This document shows, one piece after another, positions 13,142 through 23,549 of a stretch of 64,000 nucleotides of DNA; the stretch's first letter is position 1; every line of letters begins with the position of its first letter. The notes beneath the pieces were generated by a model. That model was given only the letters and a program-made list of their open reading frames with translations. It was not told the DNA's origin and searched no databases. The DNA is from Plasmodium malariae (taxonomy: Eukaryota > Apicomplexa > Aconoidasida > Haemosporida > Plasmodiidae), in contig NC_041784.1 of the NCBI RefSeq assembly GCF_900090045.1, positions 472,501 to 536,500 of the forward strand, given 5' to 3'. A program made the position numbers and the translations under genes.

Positions 13142-13175
<34 letters not shown>

Positions 13176-13576
13176 ATATATTTTTTTTTTTTTCGTTTGA
13201 ATAATTTTGCTTCTATTTAATATGGGTGCATTCTCTTTATTAATTTTATTTTTTTAAAAATTTTTTAATTGAAAAATGCTTTAAAATATATATATATTTA
13301 TTTTGAATGTGGGGCTACTCTTTGGAAACGCAAAAAAGTTCGTGAAATGTACAAACGATTTTTCATTTTATTACACATATATATATATATATATGTATTT
13401 ATATACATATTTATAAATATATACCCAAATTATATGCATTATATATATATTTATTTATTTATATATTTTTAAAAATTTATAATTGTTATAGTAATGTAGC
13501 CTTGACCCCAAATTTTCGAATTAGTAGAGGAGTGCACACTCTGCATGTGACAAAGTCGTGCATATCATTATTTTGC

Positions 13577-13620
13577 TATATGTATGTGTATGTATGTATG
13601 TATATATGTATGTATGTATG

Positions 13621-13651
<31 letters not shown>

Positions 13652-13735
13652 ATATGTATGTATGTATGTATATATGTATGTATATATGTATGTGTGTATA
13701 TATGTATGTATGTATATATGTATGTATATATGTAT
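13577..13735. repeat. (TATG)n tetranucleotide array
   Basis: About 160 bases of TATG units interspersed with TATATATG. It reads as Met-Tyr-Val-Cys repeats in all three plus frames because the unit is four bases long. Confidence 0.9.
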
Positions 13736-14547
13736 AGTATTTTTGTTTATGCTGAATTTGTAATACCTCCTAATGCGTTAAGGTAATAGGTGCTGTTTTT
13801 TTTTTTTTTTTTGGTAAATATTTTGGAAGAAACCAACATAAAAAGGAAAAAATTATTTTAAATATAACACTTTACGATAGATAGCTTTAAGAATATTTTT
13901 TAAAATAATGGCATCTTGATATACCCTTTTGAACTCTGAAGCTAATTAAAAAAGACTTTAACATATGACCATATATATATATTTGTATGTATGTATATAC
14001 AATACTTGTACACATAAAACTTACATGATATGCATGCAGGTATATTTACTTCTACCATTTTTTAAAAAATAAATTAATTTGGGGGTTTCTTTTAACGTGA
14101 TTATTTAAGGGGAATGGGGACCCAAAATTTTGAATTAGATACATTATTAACTTAACGGCTTACATTGTTCTTTTTATATATGGAAAGCCATGTTTAGATA
14201 ATTTAACGAGCACTTTTATATATGCATTTATGCGTTTATTTAATCATATTCTATTTTATTTTGTTTTACTCTATTTTTTGGCGTTCTTCCAACTTTATGT
14301 ACATAAAAAGTAAATTATTATTTTTAAGTATACATTTGTTACACGCATAGATATATACATATATGTATACCTATATATTTATGGCTTTTTTTTTTCTTTT
14401 TTTTTTTTTTGCTATAACGATTTAAGGGATTTTTCCTTCTACGTTTTTTTTTTTAAATATAATATAAATGAAAAAATAAAAAATTATAAACACTTTATTG
14501 TACTAATAAAATTCTATGCGTCATAAACACATAACTGTTTGTTAAAA

Positions 14548-15100
14548 ATGAAGGAGAAAATTGTAAGGTAATGACTTAGATAAGAATAGAAAAAGAAGCG
14601 TTAAATGTGTTGTTCATTATGAGATTAATGCGGCTTTAAGCATTCATTTATATATATATATATAGATATATATATTTTATACAGTCGTGCTAGTAGCACA
14701 TGTGTGCAAACGTGCTGAACATTTTTACCGAATAGAATATTTAAAGCCCATTTATTACCATTTTAAATTTATACACGATTTGTACTTAACCACGTCTTAT
14801 AAATAGAGTGTAACCTTTTCTTTTTTTTTTTTAGTTTATACAATTACCTTAAAGATAATTTGAACAAAATTTCGGCAATAGCGAATATATTATGCTTAAT
14901 CGATTGTATTGTAATACCAATTGTTACAGTTCTGATATCAGTGATTAATGCATTCAGTAATGGCCATAACGGTGGTGAACCGGATAGCCATAACCACAAT
15001 GAATGGCATGAAATAATAGAAAAAGTAATAATGAACTGGTTTTCATACTTTTTGATGTGTATTTTATGTTTCCTTGTGACTGAATAATTTTGCTTATATA

Positions 15101-15159
<59 letters not shown>

Positions 15160-15636
15160 ATATCTATATACCCACATTTATACTCTTTTTAGGTTGCCCT
15201 GTACGTAATGACACCTTTAATTTCGATGACAACCATCTACAACTTCATTCAATTGAGAAATGTTCCTCTGCTTTTGTGGACCTTATTTGGTCTTATTTTA
15301 TTTGTTCTTTCACATGCACACATTGATTTTTCAAACGCAAAAGTAAATAGTGCATATCAAAAATTGCATTTGCCGATGGCTTTACTTGGGGCTGTTTTTT
15401 TAGTGTCAACAAATTATGCTTCCCACGAATTGCTGAAGATGAACAACCTAGATCACTGCTGTAAACATAAGCATTTATCAAATAGTATAAAAAATAATAA
15501 AAGTAATTACCACAGGGTGGAAATAAACACGAATGATGTAATGAATAATAATGAAGAACGTAAGAAAGAACGAGTAGAGGTTTATAATATTGGATATCTT
15601 AATAATAATGACAATGAATTAGCAAGTTTTTTATAA
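14548..15636 (+). CDS. MerC-like multi-pass membrane protein (three exons)
   Basis: Proposed exons are 14548-14567, 14835-15075 and 15193-15636. Splice sites are GTAATG..TTTTTTTTTTAG and GTGACT..CTTTTTAG, and all phases agree, giving 234 residues. Four hydrophobic helices are visible. Helix 1 carries the cysteine pair in LCLIDCIVIPIV, like the CxxxC-type first helix of MerC-domain proteins. A His-rich loop follows (HNGGEPDSHNHNEWHE). Helix 2 spans the second junction (ILCFL/VALYVMTP), which supports that splice. Helix 4 is followed by SHELL and the tail motif HCCKHKH. The C-terminus is polar and Asn-rich. Bacterial MerC proteins carry mercuric ions across the inner membrane; eukaryotic members have no settled function, so a metal- or thiol-related role is inference. 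In intron 2 a long (AT)n tract occupies 15103-15157. Exon 1 is the least certain part. Confidence 0.72.
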
Positions 15637-17268
15637 TTCAGCTATTTTAAAAGAAACCACATATAGGCATTATAATTTATTTTGTTTATGTGTTGTATAA
15701 TGTTTAATAAAAAAAATAAAAAAAAAAAATTTTGTACAGGCAAAAAAAATTGTAATTAGGGACAGTATATTCTTCATACTTGTCATTAAGGAGCAATATG
15801 GATTGTATCCGTGTAGTAATGATAAAATAATGCTTATTCTAAAGTAAAATAATGTTCATCTTGTAATTAAATTTTGTTTTTTCATTTATCATTCTCAAAT
15901 TTACCCTTTTTCATATTGGTACACAAACACAGTTTATTTATAATATCATGCCTGGGCTATGTGTGTATATACTATATGTATATGTTTTTACTTATCTGCA
16001 TAACTTATTTTTCATTCCACTTTTGTTTTTTTGTTGTTAAAATATTTTTTTTAAATTTGCAACAGTGATACATATCCCTTATTTACTATTGTTTTTAATC
16101 ATGTTTTATTTTTGTGCTTCTTAGTTTTAAGGAACAAATTTTCAAAAAATGACAAAAAATGTCAAAAATGTCAAAAATGTAAAAAATGTAAAAAATGTCA
16201 AAAATGTCAAAAATGTCAAAAATGTCAAAAATGTCAAAAATGACAAAAAATGTCAAAAATGTCAAAAATGTCAAAAATGTCAAAAATGTAAAAAATGTCA
16301 AAAAATGTAAAAAAATGTAAAAAATGTCAAAAATGTAAAAAATGTCAAAAATGTCAAAAATGTCAAAAATGTCAAAAAATGAAATAAAGCAAATTGACAT
16401 AATCGCTTAACATTTTAAATGCTTATAAGTTATGTTCAGTTATTCCGCAAACCGTTAACAGAAAGAGAGGGGATATGTGGATCGGCTTCACTTCTGTAAA
16501 TATGTTATGCATGAACTTAATAGAAAATTATGTTAGCATACTTTATACAAAAAAAAAAAGACAAACTTAAAATACTAATGAGTTTTTTATTTTTATCTCT
16601 AAACAGCAATCCGTTGGTCCGTTTCCCCATTTAGTTCTTTTTGTAAGTTCTTTTATTTTTTATTTCTTTCCTTTACGGGCTTACCTTATTACCACACCAC
16701 ACTTTTTTTTTTTTTTTTTTTTTTGAAAAAGGGGTAATATTAAAGCAAAAGAGCAGATATATTACTAATAGGCAAATACAACAAAATTAATAGTGTCATT
16801 ATTACTCTTTTGTACAAAATTGATAAGCAATTTTTAGGAAAAAGTGTACACATGTACACATTTACATATGTAAACAAATTTATTATATCCCTCAACACAT
16901 TCTTAATTATCTTATTCATATTGTCCCTATGGGCATTTCGGAATTATGATATAATATAAAAGACCCTCGTAAATAGGTACACCCCTCAATTATTGCTTTC
17001 TACATATATGCTTTTTTTTTTTTTTTGTTTGTCTAACCATACATACATATATGTCATATGTACTACAATAATGTGGCTTACATAACTTAATGTAAAACCC
17101 TGCCCCCTCAAACAGCAGAAAACTCAAACCATATGCATGAAAAAAAAAAAAGAATATAAATTTTCTCAATGTATGACATAATATACATATTATTCATTTA
17201 ATGCGTAAAATAAGTGAGCTAGAAATATAGCCCAGTGCATCTCAATAAATACCCCAGGAATACTGTTA

Positions 17269-17304
<36 letters not shown>

Positions 17305-18194
17305 ATCCATTTTCAACTGCGTAGTTTGTATATTAAAACATTTCTTTTTAAAAAAGGTAAGAATAATGGAAAATTCTACATAGAGAAATTTAAGTTATAT
17401 TTGCGATAGTAATACGACTACATTTTGTAATATCTAATTAAATGAATGACACAAAAATGAAAATTAAAAAGAAAATGGAAAAGAAAATGAATATGAAAAT
17501 TAAAGCGAAAATTAAAATAAAAATGATAAATAGTGGTACACAAAAATGGGAATAGAATAATAGGAGAGAAATGGGGAGACAAATAATGACATAAAAAAAT
17601 TTGCCAAAATTAATCAAATTATAGGCTAAAAAATTAACTAAAAAATCAGGTAAAAAAAATTTATAAAAATAGCCAAATGAATAACCAAATAAATAGATAA
17701 ATAAATAGCCAAATAAATAGCTAAATGTATATCTAAATGTACAGCTAAACGAATAGAAAGATAATTATCAGGGAGCATAATATCTTCATTATTAGCCCTA
17801 CAAATGGTAATATGACTAACAAAATAAACATATATATATATATATAATAAAGCATAGGACGAGATAAGAAAAGGAGAATAAATGTGAAAGCCCGGATACA
17901 ATGGAAAGTGGGCATATATTATCTATATAAGAATATACCCGCTGCTCCCACAAAAAATATAAAAACAAAATGGAAGTGAACAAAATGAGTATATAAATAA
18001 AATAGAAGTAAAAAAATTGAGAATAAAAATAATGGCAAAATAAACCATAAAAATAGGAATAAAAATTACAAAATGGGCAGTGACAGGATATCAATCAGCC
18101 ACCCACTTAAAAAAGTACATTGTGCGCGCGTATATGTACACGTGCGTATATGTACGTGTGGGGGGGGGCAGCAGGCAATATAACCGCTACCACC
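15637..18194. other. Convergent 3' intergenic region
   Basis: This lies between the stops of the MerC-like gene (plus) and NRAMP (minus). It contains a 10-bp minisatellite (16135-16381), several poly(A)/(T) runs and a purine-rich low-complexity stretch (17430-18080). A short GC-richer patch with nine G in a row (18160-18168) is close to the NRAMP stop and is probably 3' UTR. No supportable gene. Confidence 0.6.
16135..16381. repeat. 10-bp minisatellite, unit ATGTCAAAAA
   Basis: About 24 tandem copies, with variants ATGTAAAAA, ATGACAAAAA and one-base length changes. The array is in the convergent region between the MerC-like and NRAMP genes. The Phe-Asp-Ile open frame on the minus strand is only the repeat read as codons. 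Confidence 0.95.
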
Positions 18195-19958
18195 TCAACA
18201 CTTCTGACAGTAAATTTTGGTAATTGGTAATTTAAAAAAGAGGAAAATAAAAAATAGATAAAAAAATGTAAAAACAACTGCAAAACAAATAGCATAGATA
18301 CTGCGTGTAGATTGGAGAAAATCAAAGAGTGTTAAGGATAAATTTGCAATGGTAATTGAAACAACAATAACAAAAACAGAAAATTTGGCATATTTTTTTA
18401 AAGCAAATTTTCCTAACACATTTTTATGAATACTGAAGCGGTAAAGCGGTACAATAGCCAAAGGTAATAAAAGCACTTGAATAACATTAATAAAATTTGT
18501 TAATTGATCAATGCTATATTTATCATATAATAAAAATAAATAAATAATTGAAAAAAGGAAAAATCGGAAAAATAATACCCTAAAAAATGGGCTTATTTTT
18601 TTATTTAAAAAACCTTCAAATACAGATTTGGAAGCATATTCACACATAAAACTTGAGTTATTTCCACTACTTAACAATCCAAAGGACCATATATATATAG
18701 AAACTTTACCAAATGATTTTTTCATAACTTCATATGCTGTAAACAAATTATATTCATCTCTTCTATCATGTACATTAATACTTACCTCGGCAAATGTAAG
18801 CACTATGATACAGTTAGTTACACATGAGAGAAATAAAGACCCAGCAGATTCGATAGTTCCTAACGTATTATATCTTTTTAACATTCTATCATTAAATATT
18901 ACTGCCTTCTTTTTTGAAGTTAAATTGGTATGTAAATAAAAAACATGCGCTGATATGATACTACCCAGTAAAGCCATAGCATCAAACCCTTTACCTTCAG
19001 GTATACGTGGATACATAATACTCATTGCTACTTCTTTAAAATTTATTGGGACCATAAAAACGTTTATAATAAAACAGAATGCTAAAATGCCGATAAGAAA
19101 ACTCAATACATTCTCAAGTAAACTCAAACTTCTATTTTCTAAAAAACTATAAATTAATGCTTCAATTAAAGTATAAAATATTGCTACTTTAACTGATACA
19201 CCAAATATTAAATGAATAGCTACAAATGTACCAACGATGGATTGAATATGTGCGCCCCATATTGCCAACTGAACAAAGAAATATAAAATACGTGAAATTC
19301 TTTTATCAAATTCTTTATAACATATTGATGCTAAATCTAATCCTGTAACATGACCAATTTTCATTGACAATACTTGAAATATAAAGCCAAGTAAATGACC
19401 ATATGCTAAAATCCATAATAAATGATAACCTGTATAATCCTTTACTAAATTATTATTATTATTTGACGATGATCTAATTAAACCTACATTTAAATTACTA
19501 CATAAATTTCCTGGGTCTAGATATGCAACTGCTACAATCCAACCAGGCCCAAAATAACTAATACACATTCTCAATTTTTTAATAAAAGATATTTTGTTTC
19601 CACTTGTATTTAGCTCCTCATCCTCTACTATATTATCCGACAAATAAAAAGAATTATCATTAAATGACTCTTCTTTATTTAAATCTAACACTCCATTATT
19701 TTTCTTCTTTTTCTTTTTTTTATCCTTACCTCTTATTATATCGTAATTGTTATTTCCACTTTGCGTTATTTTACCATCCTTACCGCTACTATATGCCATA
19801 CCCTCAATATGCGTCGTTGACTGAGTAGAATCTAATTTTTTAATGCCCATTCGGCTGCTACCTCCGTTGCGGTTATTGCTGCTATTGCCATCGTTATCGT
19901 AATTACTATTTCTGCTGTTACTTATATTGTTCTTGTCTTTATTATGTGTATGGCTCAT
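18195..19958 (-). CDS. NRAMP: NRAMP-family divalent metal transporter, divergent
   Basis: A single exon encodes 587 residues. Residues 1-125 are a hydrophilic Asn/Ser/Lys-rich extension. From about residue 130 the NRAMP fold begins (FGPGWIVAVAYLDPGN), with the helix-1 metal-binding DPGN at 147-150. The helix-3 motif GHVTGLDLA (201-209) and helix-4 region AIWGAHIQSIVGT (231-243) follow. Helix 6 reads GSIISAHVFYLHT (331-343), where most family members have MPH. About eleven hydrophobic helices are present. NRAMP proteins move Fe2+ or Mn2+ with protons, in parasites probably across a digestive-vacuole, mitochondrial or similar membrane; location is not shown here. Canonical helix-4 acidic residues and the helix-6 Met appear replaced (see finding). 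The stop is just before a GC-rich 3' patch. Confidence 0.92.
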   Translation of the reverse strand: MSHTHNKDKNNISNSRNSNYDNDGNSSNNRNGGSSRMGIKKLDSTQSTTHIEGMAYSSGKDGKITQSGNNNYDIIRGKDKKKKKKKNNGVLDLNKEESFNDNSFYLSDNIVEDEELNTSGNKISFIKKLRMCISYFGPGWIVAVAYLDPGNLCSNLNVGLIRSSSNNNNNLVKDYTGYHLLWILAYGHLLGFIFQVLSMKIGHVTGLDLASICYKEFDKRISRILYFFVQLAIWGAHIQSIVGTFVAIHLIFGVSVKVAIFYTLIEALIYSFLENRSLSLLENVLSFLIGILAFCFIINVFMVPINFKEVAMSIMYPRIPEGKGFDAMALLGSIISAHVFYLHTNLTSKKKAVIFNDRMLKRYNTLGTIESAGSLFLSCVTNCIIVLTFAEVSINVHDRRDEYNLFTAYEVMKKSFGKVSIYIWSFGLLSSGNNSSFMCEYASKSVFEGFLNKKISPFFRVLFFRFFLFSIIYLFLLYDKYSIDQLTNFINVIQVLLLPLAIVPLYRFSIHKNVLGKFALKKYAKFSVFVIVVSITIANLSLTLFDFLQSTRSIYAICFAVVFTFFYLFFIFLFFKLPITKIYCQKC

Positions 19959-20591
19959 TGTTCCATATAATGCTTAACACGTTGTTATGTGCTATATGCG
20001 AAAGGTGGGGGGGGCGTTTTGTTATCAGTTTCCCTATATATTTTTTTGCTATTTTTTTTTTTTTAATTTTTTTTTTTTTTTTTTTTTCTGTTCTAAGGAT
20101 GCACCTATTAAATGTAACTGAATATAACAACAACACTCAAAACTTTGTACTATATTTCTACAATGGTTTACTTGTATGTCGATTATTCAACTGGTGCAGG
20201 TCATTTATTCGTACGCGCAGTTTACATGTATATGCATATTCATATGCGCGCTGATATACAAGTGGGTATATTTATATATATATATATATATATATAGTAG
20301 TTTATAGGCATGCATATAAGTGTACATATATACATATACGTATACTCACATGTACACTTTCAAAAAGGTAATATGACTATTATTATACTGCTATACTACT
20401 ATACACTTTAACATCTAAACCATAATGAATCATACGCCATATAATACATAGCTAAATGATCTTTATTAATTATTATATTTATAGTTGTATTTTTATATTT
20501 GCTTTATTTTTACTATATTTTTATTACTATATTTTTGCTATATTTTGTCTCTATTATTATTGCAATATTTCTACTTTATTTTAGTTTTCTT

Positions 20592-20596
<5 letters not shown>

Positions 20597-20627
<31 letters not shown>

Positions 20628-20721
20628 TCAGTTATTATACTTCTTTTCCCGAAGCTAAGAAAAGCTATATCAAATGTATGGTACTTCTATACAGCAATAA
20701 TAGGAAATGTAAAAATAACTG

Positions 20722-20768
<47 letters not shown>
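20597..20768. repeat. Poly(T)28 and poly(A)36 pair
   Basis: A run of 28 T (20597-20624) and a run of 36 A (20733-20768) are separated by 108 bases of mixed sequence. They are the longest homopolymers I counted in the window, upstream of NRAMP. Confidence 0.9.
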
Positions 20769-20771
<3 letters not shown>

Positions 20772-21385
20772 ACATATTAGGTATTAGAGAAAAATAGTCT
20801 AACTAAACTACTGAGTTTAGGAGCACACAACGGGTCTTATATGTAGTCAGTAAATAAACCAACAAAGCCATCAAACGTAAACCTATCCATTGATATATAA
20901 AAAAAAATAATAATAATAAAAAAAAATAATAATAAAATAAAATAAAATAATAATAATAAAAAATAATGATTATATTAATATTAATAAAAATAAATAAAAT
21001 GCTAAATACAAAAATAAGGGAAAAAAATGAGGCAGAAAAAACAAAAAAAAACTATTAACAGATTGATAGACTCGAAGTTTGAAAAATTAAACGATAACTT
21101 CGCTAGATGTACATATAATAATAGTCATCTAGCCAAAGCATGTACAAGTACATGTAACTTATCTACATTTAGTATACTTTGCAAATATTATATAATAAAA
21201 AACAAACATATAAATTTGTACGTATATATGTATATATTTATGTACGAATATATGTACGAATATATGCACGAATATATGTATGTACGTAAGTACGTAAGAA
21301 TATACGTATGTAATAAGTACGTACGAATATATTTATACAAATACGTATAAATATATTTATACAAATATGTATGAATATATATATA

Positions 21386-21600
21386 TAATTTCGTATGTAT
21401 ATATATATACAATTTCGTATGAATATATTATACAATTTCGTATGTATATATATATACAATTTCGTATGTATATATATATACAATTTCGTATGTATATATA
21501 TATACAATTTCGTATGTATATATATATACAATTTCGTATGTATATATATATACAATTTTGTATGTATATATATATACAATTTCGTATGTATATATATACA
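21386..21600. repeat. 24-bp minisatellite, core ACAATTTCGTATG plus TATA spacer
   Basis: Eight to nine tandem copies of a 24-bp unit in which a TATATATATA stretch alternates with the constant core ACAATTTCGTATG. The first copies differ at one or two positions. Because 24 is divisible by three, repetitive open frames of Tyr-Ile-Tyr-Ile-Gln-Phe type appear on both strands; I do not regard them as genes. Confidence 0.95.
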
Positions 21601-22645
21601 AATTAACACGTACGTATATGTATATGAAAATCTGCTTAAAATGAACAAGTTACTAAAAGATTTTCATATAACCAATTAAAATAAATGAAAAAAATTTCAA
21701 AATTTATTTGTACGTATAAAAGTTAACTGGAAAAAACAAAAAATTTAAAGCAGCGTCATAGCTGTATTCATACAATAATAAAAGAATTATATTCACTGAG
21801 CTTGTTACAAAAACATAATTATAATTAAATATAATATTAATATAACATAATATAATAATAAAACAATTTAATAATAAAACAGTAAAATAATAAAACCAAT
21901 ATAATAATAAAACAACATAATAGCATATAATAATATAGTACTACAGTAATATATAATATAATTATATGTTTATTATATTATTATATTTATTATTGTAATT
22001 ATTAAAAGAAAATTTTATAAAATGCATAAAAACAGCAAATCCCTTATTATTATCTTTTCCATATAACAAATTGTTCATATAGTTTTCTTATATTTCTAAC
22101 TAAAAAAAAAAAAAAATAATAAATTATGCATGTAGTGTTATACCTAATTAAATATATACATGTATCAACTAAATCTAGATGTACTCGTAACATGGGTTAA
22201 CCAATGAATAATAAATACTAAATGTACTTCAAAACATCCGATGCACAAATAAGCCTGTTTTAAAACGCAACTGTTAACTAGTTTATAAATCATATACATT
22301 TGCATATAACATATATCTATCTATATATATATATATATAATACTATATATAAAATAAAATATATATATTATGCAGATTCTAATTGGTTTACCCTTTTTTA
22401 CAATATTTTATATAATTGCAGTAATGCAAGATTATTTGTTTAAATAAAAAAATAATAAACAAATATATATATATGTATATATATTTATATGTATATAAAT
22501 ATAAATACATGTACATATATGGTATGTGCTTCTACTCTAAGCAAAGTAAGAAAAAAAGATAAATTTGTTTTTCAGGTGTTTCACCTATCATTGATCAATA
22601 TTCACATCTTGTATATACAGCAAAAGGGATGTTTTAACTCATATA

Positions 22646-22683
<38 letters not shown>

Positions 22684-23159
22684 GTATAATCTTTTTATTT
22701 CGCTTAGTGAAAAATTCTATGAAACAAGAAGAAAGTAAGCTTGAAACTTTTCTTGCTTTAATGAAACTGTATAACTTAATGTGGAAGAAATAAGAAATTG
22801 AAAAAAAAAAAAAAGAAAATTGAAAAAAGGTTTACGTTAGAGCCGTATAAACTCGTAATTTGAAAACATCCTATAAATAATAATGATATATAAAAAAAAA
22901 AAAACTTAGCAAGAGGTACTTATATATATATTATGTAGGTATAAATTTTTTTTTTTTTATATGAAAAAAATAGAACACTTTTAAAATAAAAGATTAAAAT
23001 AAGCGGTTAATACACCCATTTATTTTTGACGAAATGTATAATTTGGCTATATATTTGTTCACAAAATAAACGGGAAAAAACTAAGAAAAATTTATAAGCA
23101 CTGTGTAATTAATTGGATCTGATCAGTTTTGTATACATAATAAAACAGTTTTAAACTTT

Positions 23160-23514
23160 ATGGAAGTTAAAAATAGTACATTCAATAGGTATTAGTAATT
23201 TAGAATAACGACTGCGAATGTAGCTGTTCCTTTCCATACAGGAATATGCTATCTTTTATTAATTCTACACTGTATATATATATGTATATATGTATATATA
23301 TGTTTATATATGCACGTAATGTATGTTATATCTGTATGTATATAGTGTTTGCAGTTCTATTAAAATTAGGCATTTCTTTTACACATTTTACCATGAAACT
23401 TTGACAACTGCAAAATTGATGTGTAATACTATTATATATGCATAACGAATGATCAAAAAGTTCGCTTTATATTTTCCTAACATGGAAGTAGGCACTATAT
23501 ACCTCATTAGGGGG

Positions 23515-23549
<35 letters not shown>

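Larger units (their letters stand above)
9582..14547. other. Long divergent intergenic region
   Basis: Nearly 5 kb separate the start of the importin gene (minus) from the start of the MerC-like gene (plus), so both promoters should lie here. The sequence is very AT-rich with (AT)n tracts at 10430-10479 and 11743-11800, a TATG array at 13577-13735 and many poly(T) runs. Less repetitive patches occur near 13498-13570 and 13770-14200. I found no convincing exon, tRNA or structured RNA. Confidence 0.6.
19959..23159. other. Divergent intergenic region between NRAMP and the 113-residue gene
   Basis: It should contain the NRAMP promoter on the left and the start region of the next plus-strand gene on the right. 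It holds a 28-T run (20597-20624) and a 36-A run (20733-20768), a 24-bp minisatellite (21386-21600) and many short (AT)n tracts. A real ATG at 21027 opens a short frame of mixed composition (MRQKKQKKTINRLIDSKFEK) that runs into the minisatellite after about 55 codons. I cannot connect it to another exon. Confidence 0.55.

Noticed and set aside
21386..21600. CRISPR-like look of regularly spaced cores
   Set aside because: The material between cores is invariant TA, not unique spacers, and the genome is eukaryotic; this is a minisatellite.
21188..21679. Long repetitive open frames on both strands
   Set aside because: They exist only because the 24-bp tandem unit is divisible by three.
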